DNA of 64,000 nt, from the NCBI GenBank assembly GCA_963422465.1, contig OY730173.1, positions 3,410,001-3,474,000 on the forward strand, written 5' to 3'. Source of the DNA: Lichina pygmaea (Eukaryota; Ascomycota; Lichinomycetes; Lichinales; Lichinaceae). Made by a program: the position numbers and the translations under genes. Under the pieces are notes generated by a model. It did no database searches and was not told the DNA's origin. It saw only the letters and a list, made by a program, of their open reading frames with translations. Below, piece after piece: positions 21,992 through 32,353 of this stretch (positions are counted from its first letter, which is position 1; each line of letters opens with the position of its first letter).

Positions 21992-23202
21992 TCAATAGTC
22001 TTCAGGTTCGACCATTTCGGATGTCTCAAAGAACTTCTCAGTTTTTGGCGAGCGAGTGGCCCATTCGCTGGTTGGACCGTCGTCGTCAGCTGGGCTGAAC
22101 CACCAAAAAAAGAATAGAAAATGAAAGTTAAAAATAAACAAATGCAGAGTGGGTGTCAGGTGGATGTGGTCTACAAGGCGGGCAGATGAACTTACGTCCA
22201 GCTTCCGTCGTAGACCTTGCGATACTTCGGATCGCCCACCTCAGCCTCCTCGAGGGCGGCGTCCAGAACGGCGGCGGTGATGCCCGTGCCGCACGTGCTG
22301 ATGATTGGCTTGTTCGGATCGACATTGTGCGCCTTGAGCACCTTGCGCAGCTGATGCTTCGACAAAAGAGCCTTGGTCGTGGGGTTCAGCAGGTTCGAGT
22401 ACGGCACGTTGATCGCGCCCGGCATGTGCCCGGATGAAGCTTCTGCCCGATGATGCCGTCAGACAAATGTTCACAGTGCTCCCCCATTTCGACGAGACAC
22501 GTCTGCCTCACTGTCTCGTGGTTCGGCCATGGTCCCAGCAAATCTCTCGGCGGAGCGCGCGTCCAGAATCTGGACGTCAGGGTCCTTTCGTGTGACGAGC
22601 CGCTGGACCTCCTCGTACTCTGCAACTTTGTCCCGGTTGAGCTCGGGAACGTCGTATGTCGTCCTCTCCGGCTTCTCTCCGGGCCCGCCTTCCTCCATAG
22701 GAAGGTCTTCTTGCCCCCACAACGCAAAGTTGTTGAGGATGTGCACCTTCGGGTGTCCAAAGACTCGGAAGGTCCAGGCCACTCGAGGGGCGCTGAAGAG
22801 GCCAACCTCGGCCGTGTCGTACACAATGACTGTGTCGTCCCTTCTGATACCCAGCTTGCTCATCGCCGCGGCAAAGCGTTCGGGGTTGGGTAGCATATGT
22901 GGAAAGCGTGAGCGCCTGTCCTTGACGTCGTCCACGTCAAAGAATCGGGCCCTGGGGATCCGCCGGCGGTCGAACAGCTGTTTCCCGCTTACGTTCGCTC
23001 CGGGCATCAGCCATGCGCCCGATACCGGAACGACCCGGTGCTCGTCTGTTGATGATGACAGTGCCTCGTGTGCTTGCTGCGGCGTGACCACGTACGATGT
23101 CAGAGCGCTCGAATATCGACGGTGGACTCCCACGAGCTGGAGAATGTTGCGACGGTTATATGAACCAGCTCTGGCGAAGCTCGAGAGAGTAACGGCGGCC
23201 AT
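21992..23202 (-). CDS. TUM1: Thiosulfate / 3-mercaptopyruvate sulfurtransferase (tandem rhodanese)
   Basis: Two-rhodanese-domain sulfurtransferase of the Tum1/MPST family, which in yeast relays sulfur for tRNA wobble thiolation. Three exons (23202-22512, 22442-22196, 22067-21992) encode 337 residues. The N terminus is basic and Ser/Arg-rich up to about residue 30 (ARAGSYNRRNIL...VHRRYSS), a probable mitochondrial presequence. Domain 1 has VVPVSGAWLMPG and RIPRARFFDVDDVKDR. Domain 2 carries QILDARSAERFAG, SSGHMPGAINVPY and the active-site loop ISTCGTGITAAV with the catalytic Cys. The last exon encodes the conserved tail after DGSWT (EWATRSPKTEKFF). The 128-bp second intron is long for this gene but has a GTAAGT donor. 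It is divergent to APC11 with 282 bp between starts. Confidence 0.94.
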
Positions 23203-23484
23203 GCTCGACTGTCCTCGGTAGATGAGTAGATCCGGTGACTTGTGCCCTGTTTGGATTCTCTCGATTGCTGTTGCTGTTGTGGTTGTCAAAGAACTGGGTC
23301 GGAATTAGCAAAGGCATCGTAAAGCGGGCGTCCACTAGAATTTGACGGGCTGATCGCACCTGCTTCACTGACAACGATCAAGTCGCTGACCGTCAACGAC
23401 TTCCGGTGGCAAAAGTATCTTCAGAATCAATCCCTCAACCCAGAGACGGGTGACAGCTGCAGTCAATTGCCCAGTGATCACAGA

Positions 23485-23978
23485 ATGAAGGTCCACATCC
23501 GAGAATGGAACGCCGTAGCGACGTGGCGATGGGACATGCCCGAGGATGAAGTGTGTGGCATCTGTCGCGTGCAGTTTGACGGGACTTGCCCGACATGCAA
23601 GTTTCCCGGCGACGAATGCTCGTTGCGTGAGTCCAGCAGTAACCCTCACAATCTACATCTGGCCAGATCCGAACGCACTAACGCAAGCTTGAATCAGTGG
23701 TCGGAAAGTGCGGACACTCGTTTCATATGGTAAACTACTGGTCCCCAGCGACGATTGACGCATCGTCGTCTGGACTGTCTGACTCGGAACGTAGCACTGC
23801 CTCGTCAAGTGGATCGATCAAGATTCTTCCAAGGGCTTGTGTCCCATGTGTCGACAGAGTATGCTGTCTCCTTGCTCCATCTCGACCTAATATGGATCTG
23901 CATGCTGACGAGCCTCACTTTGATGCAGAGTTTGAGTGGAAGGGGAGCGGCGGTGGAGATACCGCAGCCGCTTCATAG
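23485..23978 (+). CDS. APC11: Anaphase-promoting complex RING-H2 subunit
   Basis: Catalytic RING subunit of the APC/C ubiquitin ligase, which binds E2 and the cullin-like APC2. Four exons (23485-23626, 23698-23729, 23795-23858, 23929-23978) encode 95 residues. It starts MKVHIREWNAVATWRWDM, the conserved APC2-binding strand. The zinc ligands are complete: CGICRVQFDGTCPTCKFPG, CGHSFHMHCLVKWI and CPMCRQKFEW. The second exon is only 32 nt. Donors are GTGAGT, GTAAAC and GTATGC, and all joins reproduce the family. The Gly/Ala-rich tail after FEW is not conserved. Length is normal (about 85-105 residues in fungi). Confidence 0.96.
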
Positions 23979-24149
23979 GGGCAGACAACCACCTCCCTCT
24001 GTCTGTCTGCTGCGCAGTATCTGAATCGATTGGGTCGGCGACCCGTTTGGCTTGCCCTTGCGGCCCCTAGTGTATCTTTGTGAGATCGGCTCAGCGGTCT
24101 ACTGTTCCGTGCTGTCGTCGTGTGCGGCTCTGAGGACCTCTCAGCCACC

Positions 24150-24941
24150 ATGTCGTCCCCGAAACTCGCCTTGTCTTCCAGCGGCCGCAGGCCTGCGTCC
24201 CCTTCTCCGGCTGTCGAAGAGACGACGGTGCCAGTGGAGCAAGTGTCATTCAATCCGGTTGAGCCCGAGCCTGGGCCACTGCCTTCCTCCGAGAGCAATG
24301 ATCGCCCTGTCGTACAGTTTAATCCCTTCTTCACGCTGATAGAGGACACCACCACATCTGAGCACTTCCACCCGACTGTTCATTACATCTTCTCAGACGA
24401 CGATACGGAGGTCCTCACTGAAGTATCCCTCGAAGCCCTGTCCTTGCCAGCCTCAACCCACTCGAATGACCTGGCGTCTTCGGGCGCTGGCGCCTCCAGC
24501 CAGCCACATCAGACAACGCAACGCCTTGGCAACAGGGAATCTCAGTTGTCTCAACGAGATTCCCAACATCAAAGAGCCAGCGTCAACAACAGTGACAGCA
24601 ACACCCGCGAGAGGTACCTGATAGTCGACATCGGACCCGCTGGTGACACGGTCACTTCGGTTCGCAGCTTCTCTTCGAGCTGGCAGCCTCTTGGCGCTGC
24701 CATCAGCAAGGCGCCAACGTGGGAGGCGGAGGAGGTGCCCAAAACAGACCAAGCAGCGGGGTTGATGTTGCGCATAGAGGGAGTCCAGAGCATCAACACT
24801 CCCGGCTTGCCGGGCGATGGTCAGGAGGATGTGTCGGAAGACGTCGTGCCCGAGCTAGTCGAGCTATTCGAGAAGCGAATGGCGACGCTGAGGAAGGTCG
24901 TAGAAGACAGCGAAGGAACCGCTCAACCGATGGAGGGCTAG
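24150..24941 (+). CDS. Conserved Pezizomycotina protein of unknown function
   Basis: A single exon of 263 residues starting at the ATG at 24150 in the good context GCCACCATG, only 171 bp after APC11. The N terminus is disordered and Ser/Pro-rich. The ordered parts are FNPFFTLIEDTTTSEHFHP with VHYIFSDDDTEVLTEVSLE, then a Gln/Ser-rich linker, then ERYLIVDIGPAGDTVTSV and a LMLRIEGVQSI segment. The acidic C terminus ends AQPMEG. This architecture resembles a conserved ascomycete hypothetical family I recognise only by pattern; no enzymatic motif is visible. Alternation of conserved blocks and linkers suggests an adaptor. I do not assign a function. Confidence 0.72.
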   Translation: MSSPKLALSSSGRRPASPSPAVEETTVPVEQVSFNPVEPEPGPLPSSESNDRPVVQFNPFFTLIEDTTTSEHFHPTVHYIFSDDDTEVLTEVSLEALSLPASTHSNDLASSGAGASSQPHQTTQRLGNRESQLSQRDSQHQRASVNNSDSNTRERYLIVDIGPAGDTVTSVRSFSSSWQPLGAAISKAPTWEAEEVPKTDQAAGLMLRIEGVQSINTPGLPGDGQEDVSEDVVPELVELFEKRMATLRKVVEDSEGTAQPMEG

Positions 24942-25722
24942 AGGTTATGTATTTTTCTCTTCTCTGAACTGTCAGAGAACAGTTGACTGTAGTATATGCT
25001 GTTTCACAGGCTTTAAGCCTTGCTCCATTATTCAAGGTCGTTTGTAACGTCAACTCTCACGAGCCTGATCAGGTGATGGCCTAGCCATGTCACCACCGAA
25101 GAGGCCAGGACTGGCTGGGTGAACAGAAGACCAAGTAATTGACAAAGACCCTATCGTGCTGAGCAATACAGCGGGTATCGAGCAAAAGTCCACATAAGGT
25201 GGGGGTATCAATCTCGCCGCTAGAGACCAAGACGCCAGAGGAGAGAAGAGGAAGAGGAGGATTTTGTCGAGATGAGTCAATGTCGCCGCCAGAGACCAAG
25301 ACGCCAAGGAGAGAAGAGGAAGAGAAGAATTCGTCGAGATGAGTCAATGTCGCCGCTAGAGACCAAGACGCCAGAGGAGAGGAGAGGAGGAGGAGAATTT
25401 GTCGAGATGACTGAGTGTCGCCGCTAGAGACCAAGACGCCAGAGGAGAGGAGAGGGAGAGGAGAATTCGTCGAGATGAGTCAATATCGCCGCCAGAGACC
25501 AAGACGCCAAAGAGAGAAGAGGAAGAGGAGATTTTGTCGGAAAGACTCAATGCATGTGGCAATGCAAGAAATCCCGAAGTGCCTTCGACGGACAGAAGAA
25601 GAAGAGTGTCTCGGCATGTCCAACGATCGACCACGACCTCAGCCAAGAAAGGCCACAAGGATCGAGCAGGCAGACGGTGAGGATGGAGCAGAGCAGAGGT
25701 GAAGAAGACACAATGGCGAAAA
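24942..25722. other. Convergent intergenic region containing a minisatellite
   Basis: Holds the 68-bp tandem array described separately, bounded on the left by about 260 bp and on the right by about 180 bp of unique sequence. No gene was recognised; chance open frames across the array repeat the same peptide and are not credible. Confidence 0.55.
25205..25545. repeat. Minisatellite, five tandem units of about 68 bp
   Basis: The core AGAGACCAAGACGCC occurs at 25222, 25291, 25358, 25426 and 25494, giving periods of 69, 67, 68 and 68 bp. Each unit continues with a purine block (GAGGAGAGAAGAGGAAGAGGAG variants), TTTGTCGAGATGA, and TCAATGTCGCCGC before the next core. Units differ by a few substitutions and short purine indels. 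It lies between the convergent 3' ends of the gene at 24150 and kinesin-5. Confidence 0.92.
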
Positions 25723-28700
25723 TCATCGACGTGATCGCCTGAGGTTGTAGCCGGAAACGACGCTGTTCTCGCGGCCGTCGGGCCGAGGTGTCGAGCCTTG
25801 GCCTCGTCGTGGTTGGGGTGTCAGCTTGGTGTCCATCGTGTTCCTCCGTCGTTTCGCCGGCGGCGGCATCATGCTGCTGCTCACGCCACTGCTCGCTTTT
25901 CCTCCGTACGTGCTCCTCGACAGCATGGAAGACGACGATGTCATGCCGTTGGTGGGGGCGGCGGCGACGGCGAGAGAGGGTGTCGACGTGGCGGCGGCCG
26001 TCGCGATAGAATCGTTGCTGTTGCTGTTTTCAATGTCGACGTCGATGTCGTTATTTTCGTTGTTGTTGGTTTTGTAAGGCATACTGGTCGCGGTGGTCAG
26101 GAGACCGGCGCTCACGTTCACTGCAATCTCGCGGAGACTGCTGCTGGCAGCCGTGCTCATCGTTCGATCACCCTCGACGTCGTCGTCATCGACCATCACG
26201 ACCTCGCCTTGCTGCGACTGCGGGCGGCTGTACTCAGTGTCCACTAGGAAATCACGACGATGAGCTCGTTTCTTTGCCGAATGCTTCGGCGACTGTGGAA
26301 TCCGACGCTTCCTTCCATCTCGAAAGGCAGCGCGCAAGTCGCGGGCGTCTGTCGCCGGTAGTCTCGTAGGATACTGATATGCCGTTCTCTGCGGCGTCTG
26401 TCCGGTCGGTGCGCATGCTTCCATTTCCTCGGCCGCAGTCTTTGCACGGAGGTCCTCGAGCGGATCGTGGACTCCGGCTTCGAGCATCGAGAACGAATCG
26501 AGGATCGAGTGTGCGTTCTTCGCGAGGTCCAGGTTCACCTCCTGTAGCTGGACCGAGTTTTCGGTCAGCCGTTCGACGACGCACTGGTAATTCCCCGCCA
26601 CGGAGGAGACCAAATTGCTCCGTCTGTCGGCCTCTGCCTGATAGTGTTCATCGTTCGCGGTCTGCGCTTCTCCTGCTAGATCAGCGAGCGTCTCGACCCG
26701 CGCGTCGATGTTCCCAATCTGCGTATTGGCAGCCTCTATCATATCTGCATGCAACTCGTCGACCGCCGCCTGGATCGAGGAGCACTGCCGGCTTGTCTCC
26801 TACAGATCCATCAGCGGTTGGATCTCATGCAACCATCCAAAAGCTGGCGTACCGTATGCACGTCGTGAAGCTGGCTCTTCGACATCTCCTGCAACTGAGC
26901 GTGCTCGGCGGCCAGATCTGCTTCCCTTGCGGACCAGGCGTCCATCCTCTCATTGCAGGTGGTTTCAGCAGCCTGTAATCCCTGGGCCGAGGCCTGAATC
27001 TCGGCCTTCAGAGCCCCAACCCGGGCTGCTACTCTCGCCTCTTGTGCTTCGGCGCTGTGGTTCATTAGGGCGCTTATCTGAGCCAGGAGGTGCTGTCTGT
27101 CAGCGGCCGCCTGGTCTCTTTCTTCCACCAAAATCTGATCGATCTGCCAAGATGATGCACGCTGCGATTCTGCGGCAGCCGCCGTGGCGGCCGAAAGGCT
27201 GCGGCGGAGGCCGTCCACTTCGGCCTTTTGAACCTCCTGGTGGTAGGAGAATTGGCCAAAGAGTGCTCGGAGATGTTCATCCAGTGAATGGTACGATTGT
27301 TGAAGCTACCGTTGCATGTCAGTAAACAGATAGCAAAGTAAAACAGGGCCTCCGTGCTCACATTTTCTTCAAAGCTCTCCAGCTCCTTCTTCACTCCGTG
27401 AGATACGTGATTCGCCGCTGCGGACAGATTTTGGAGTCCGCCGCTGAGCCTGGCCTTGACATCCTTTTGGACTTCTTTCAGTTCGAACAGGATGTTCTCC
27501 ATGTTGTCTCTCGCAAGGTTGGACGAGTCGGCCATGGCAGCCTCGTGTTCTTCGACTTCCTTCTGCCTTTTGAGCAAAAATGTTTCGTTTTGCTCGAGAT
27601 TTTGATGCTCGGCGTGCACCACCTCGCGCAAACGCTCAGACAGTACTATCGCATGACGTCTCTGTTCCGATTCGAACTCGCGCAGCTTCGACTGAGCGAC
27701 CCGAGTTATGTCGGCAACCTGAGCCTGCGAAGCGGTCCACGCGCCTTGGTTGCGAGCCGATACAGCCCCCTCCCGATCCAGCTTCGAGTGCAAGCCGCCA
27801 ATGTCGGTGACGGTCTTGTGTAGAGTCGAGATCAGGCCTTCGCCGATGTCCTTCAGCTCCCCTTCTGTCCGTTGATGTGCGCACTTGAGCGCGGATTCTT
27901 CCTCCAGACTGCTGCGCGTGTGAGCCAACACCAATTCGGTCTTGTCGAGCAAAGTGCTGGCCTCATCAAGCTGGAATTTGAGCGTCTCGTGCTCCTTCTT
28001 GAGCGACGTGAAGTTGGTAGTCATGGCGAAGAGATCCTGTACCTTGTTTCGAAGGTTGGTCTCCAGAAGCTCGATCTTGGTCTTCTGCTCGGCATTCAAA
28101 ATCCTCCGCGATTCGCTTTCGCCGGTGAGTTGCTCGAAGCTTTCGCTGGTAAGGTAGACGCCGTTACGCTGACGAGTCGCCACCAGCTCTGACTTGAGTT
28201 TCTCGATCTCGACCGTGAACTCACGCAGCAAGGTCTTCTTCGCGAACAGCTGGTTCACTTGTGGTTTGTTCCGGATATTCTTGGCCCGGAATGCGTAGTC
28301 GAGTGTGGAGATGGTCTCTTCGAGATTACTCTTTGCCGGCGAAACGGTTGCGATGATGCAAGTTCTCGTATGGCCCCCCAGAGAATCTTGGAGTAATCGG
28401 GTGAGCTTCGATTCCCTGGACGCAACGTCAGCGAAATGACAAACCCCTTCGCCCTCAGGACTTGCGTACCTGTACGGGATATGGGAGGCTTTGTCCACCA
28501 GCGCGTTGATGACGCGACCTAGCGTCAACAAGCTCTTATTGATCAGGCCAGCCTCCGTGGCACGCTTGTTCTCGGCCCCACTTCTCTGTATGTTCTCGCT
28601 CCCGGCAAGGTCGACCAGGTTCAGCTTCCCGGCGCTGACGTAATCTTCGCCGTTCTCGGCCACACGCTTGACGTAGACGGTGACCGTAAAAACGGTATGA

Positions 28701-29662
28701 CTGCGACTGCTCAGGTCGTTGCACTTTGTGGCGGCTACCTGGCGTCTGTGACTGCCCGACTGAAGAAGGTCGAGACCGTCCGCGGCTCGCTTGATGTAGG
28801 CTTCCTCCATTCCCTGGACGTACGTTCCACCGTGCGCCTTCTTGCTGCCGTCTTCATATATCTTCAGTCGAGCATTTTCGTCCGCTGCCAATAGGTCCCG
28901 AAGCTCTTCGTTGTACAGCTCGATGAACGAGCATTTCACGGCAATTTCGCGCTCGTCGTCTTCGAGCTTCCGGAAAAGGGAATAGAGCACTCGAGGGATG
29001 ATGCCGGCCGAGTCAGAGACAAGGCCAGACATATCCGACATATCACCAGACATGGTGTACGTCTTGCCGGTGCCAGTCTGACCGTATGCGAAGACTGTGC
29101 AATTGAGGCCGGACAGGATCTGGCGCCGAAGGTTAGACTTGAACTGCTAGGAGTGACTCAGGGTACGTACGTCGTCCAGCATGGGCATCACCACGTCCTC
29201 GTAGACCATGGTCTGGTCAGCAGCGGGTGAGAAGACACGATCGAAGCGATACGTCTTATTCGTTAGGGCATTTGCTCCCATTGAAAGCTCCAGACCGTCA
29301 CCCTTCACTCCATCTGTTGCGAGCACGACCGCACTGTTTTCTTTGATCTCCCGTTCATTGCGGCCTCGACATCGGACGATGACTCGTATGTTTGTGTCTG
29401 GGCCCGAATCGTGATCGTGGTCACGATGTTTACGCTTCGACCCTGTTATCACCACGGCCGGTGAACGAAGTCGAGTATGTGACGCTGCCAGCGAGGCAAT
29501 CGAATCTGTGGGTGAGACTGTGCTGGCCCTCTTCTGTCGGCTTCCTGCAGTATGTCCGCTTTCCGTCGCTGTGTCGACAGCTAGCTTCCTGGAAGCTACT
29601 CGTGCCGGAGGCCTTCCTGCCTGCTTTTTTGCAGCCATCTCAGTCTGGAGCCGCGAAACCAT
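25723..29662 (-). CDS. bimC: Kinesin-5 motor (BimC/Eg5/Cut7)
   Basis: Plus-end-directed, tetrameric mitotic motor that slides antiparallel spindle microtubules. Five exons (29662-29171, 29119-28470, 28415-27362, 27305-26853, 26799-25723) encode 1241 residues. The motor domain follows a basic N-terminal extension. It contains NIRVIVRCRGRNERE, the P-loop GQTGTGKTYTM, switch I NDLSSRSHTVF, switch II LVDLAGSEN, and INKSLLTLGRVINAL. The stalk is coiled coil. Near the C terminus PTGQTPQRTAYQYP fits the BimC box, the CDK1 target for spindle binding. The tail is basic (KHSAKKRAHRRD, PPPAKRRRN, YNLRRSRR). Intron 28469-28416 is 54 nt without a stop, so retention would not break the frame. The start was set at MVSRLQTEM; a second ATG lies eight codons in. 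It is divergent to the PHAF1-like gene. Confidence 0.96.
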
Positions 29663-30104
29663 CGACTCCGTAGGAAGAAGTCGAGATCTTCGCAAGATGA
29701 AAGAAGCAGAATGATGATGGCCCTCTTTATTCTACTTGATCGGTGTTCGTCGGAGAAAATGCTGGTCAATGCTGAATCGCTGATCGAAGCTCTCCGATGC
29801 CGGAACGATTTGAGGAAGGAACTGCAGGGGATGCGAATTTGGCTTGCGCAAATGTAAACAAATGTGCCCCGCCAATCGCATCCGGACTAGCGCCACTGCG
29901 GCTCTGCGGAACAATACGTAACGTACATACGAGTACGTACCTCCGTTTCCTAGCGTAGATTGGCGATAAGGCGAGGCTGACTAATGTCGTCACCCCGCAA
30001 CCCCACGTGGTTCCGCCTCCGAATGACTGTTCCAGATAAAGGCCGCAACGACATAGGACAGGCCGCCATGGAGAACCCGCCATCTTCACCCTCGCTTGGG
30101 CAGG
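29663..30104. promoter_or_regulatory. Divergent promoter region, kinesin-5 / PHAF1-like gene
   Basis: A 442-bp region between start codons. It contains a GTACGT-rich patch at 29920-29942 (CGTAACGTACATACGAGTACGTACC) and CCACGTGG at 30003-30010, an E-box. No gene is present. Confidence 0.45.
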
Positions 30105-31758
30105 ATGGAGGGAGCCGTCGTTCAAATCACTCCTGGTCGTGGTCTGGGATTTTTTGGTGAGTGTCGAGGCGCTGGCATGAATGTTAATCGATGCTGACGC
30201 GTGGCATCGAACAGCTCTGGGAGCGTCTCTGCACGAAATCCTGACACGACTGAAGGCACAGCCGCATCTTTATCCTAGCATCCATATCATCTACTCGTCG
30301 CATCAACCACTCTCCGCACCAGTCTTGATATCTCTTCCCTCGAACGGCTTTAGGCTACGCTTCGATGGCCCGGAACAGCGATTGCGCCTTGTGGAGGTGC
30401 TCGACTTCACAAAGAGCAAGTTGACGTACAAGTATCAAGAGCTGTTAAAACATACTACCTCCGCATCGCCGTCAAGCGGATCGAGCCCGTCTGCAGAGGC
30501 GGGTCCTACGTTTCGACATGTCTACCAGAAACTGTTCGGTCCGACGTTCGAAGGGGAGTATATCCCGCCAGTGTCGGACGCCGCCGAGGCTCGTGGAACG
30601 TATATACTGTCATATCCTGGAATAGCCTTCAAATTTCCTTTTCAAAGTCGAGCATGGTCGTCTAAGAAAGACTTTGTGTCGTTGCTTTCGTCGTCCGCAG
30701 CTTCTGCCGCCTCGGCAATGGTCATCTATCGCGGAAAGTCATGGCCGGACGCTCGACAGGAACTCTTCTCTGATCGCACATCTATTCCTAGATCGCCGAT
30801 CATGGCGGGAAAGGCCTCCCATGCTGGGCCTGACGAGATTGACCTTGTCCGAGTTCATGGAGAGGGCCGAGTTGAGCTGGTAAGGCAATCGGGCAAGTCC
30901 TCCTGGATTATTTTCGGGGAAACGACGCCGCAGGATCTTGTCACGGAGTTTGGCGCTCCGGATGCTATATACCGAAAGAACGATCGAAGGTTATCCATCC
31001 ACGGGGATCAGACTGGTGCTGTTCTGCCCTTGGAACGGCAAAGGAGAGTCTCGACGAGCGAGGACGAGGCCATCGACGACACGGGTCACTCTCCATCTCA
31101 GACTAACACGGACGATTCCGACGACGATAGCGGCTCGGCAGTGCGAAGCCCCTACAACAAAGCAGCATCGGAGCTCTTTTACAACTACTTTCGTCACGGG
31201 TTTGATGTTTTCGTTTCGACATCGGCGGGAGACACGCCTGGGTTTCCGTCCGAAGCGGTAAACTCTCAAATCCACCTTCCTTCGATGCCTACCATTTCTC
31301 GGCGGACGCACAGCAGCGGTGCCGGCCATGCCACTGCAACGAAACTGCTTCTGCACGGTAACGTTCCTGGGTCGTACCCATTCAACCGATATCGGCGGAG
31401 TCGGTGGACGCTTGAACTATCATCGGCGACCTCGTCATATGACGAACGCCTCAACTCGGAAACGCCGTTCAACGACATCTCTCGGTGTCTTAGAGACAGA
31501 TGGAAGGACATGTATCGCGACGAAAGCGAGGAAAGACACCTTCAGAGGGGTATGGTGCTCAATCGAGGCTGGGGCGATAGCCCGGGCAGCAGCTGCGAGT
31601 TGATCGGAGGCTGGGACGAGCCGCTGGGATCAAGGAGTACCGAGGGGGGCAGAAGCGGATCAAACCGACCTCTTGGTAACACGGAGCTCTACGGCTTTCC
31701 GGGAATGGTGTTTGAGGTTCTTGTCAATGGAGCGGTCTCCTGTCTTACGGTGTTCTGA
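30105..31758 (+). CDS. PHAF1 / UPF0183 family protein
   Basis: Homologue of the animal phagosome assembly factor 1 (C16orf70, UPF0183), which binds PI3P at autophagosome formation sites. Two exons (30105-30156, 30215-31758) encode 531 residues. The N terminus is MEGAVVQITPGRGLGFF, joined across a 58-bp intron to ALGASLHEILTRLKAQP. Then come SLPSNGFRLRFDGPEQRLRL and VEVLDFTKSKLTY, GPTFRHVYQKLFGPTFEGEY, GTYILSYPGIAFKFPF and DLVTEFGAPDAIYRKNDRRL. The C-terminal part has a YNYFRHGFDVF block, LLHGNVPGSYPFNRYRR and FPGMVFEVLVNG. Between these lie acidic and Ser-rich disordered inserts (around residues 290-330). The protein probably acts at membranes in autophagy, by family only. Confidence 0.9.
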
Positions 31759-32353
31759 TGGATCTTTGGTCATTCTGATGCTGTATTACCATGTTGTGCG
31801 GGTCGACAATATGGAATCGAGACGCGCTGCATGTCTGGATATTTAGGTGTCATCGGCAATTTTAGGGCCAGGTGATAGATGCAAAGGTGGCTACCGTTGC
31901 CCAAGTGGCTTTACAGTGTTACGAGTGGGCTAATATTGCTGGACGGACGATTCTCGGCCGTGCCCTCAGGGCGGGTCTCCGTCTAGGTTCTTACAGAGGC
32001 AGATTAGCTAGCCCCCATTGACAATCATCGTCTCCCTAGCACCTCAGCTCTCTCCGCTGCTAGCTGTAGAAACCCGTTTCGATCAGATACGTGGTACCGG
32101 TATCATGTTGTGACTCAGATTCTCGTCTTGCCTAGAAGTTTGCAGAGACGGATCACAAGCAGTTCTGACTTGTATGCAGAAGCCAGTAATTATCACATAC
32201 TAGGGCATCACCAGATCTTTGCCAAGATAAAAGGGGATCTGGGCTTCTGGCTCACTGGAGGGGCAGCAGTCACGTGAGCTCTCTACCGCTCGCCAAGCAA
32301 ATCCCAGACAGCCCAGCAAAATATTTTCCTGCGCCTGCGATTTACTGTCAAAC
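31759..32353. promoter_or_regulatory. Intergenic region and ISM1 promoter
   Basis: No gene is seen in this 595-bp region. AGTCACGTGAG at 32268-32278 contains the Cbf1-type octamer TCACGTGA and lies about 80 bp upstream of the ISM1 start codon. Confidence 0.45.

Noticed and set aside
25205-25545. CRISPR-like reading of the 68-bp array
   Set aside because: Units are direct, diverged along their whole length and have no constant-repeat/variable-spacer structure; the organism is eukaryotic.
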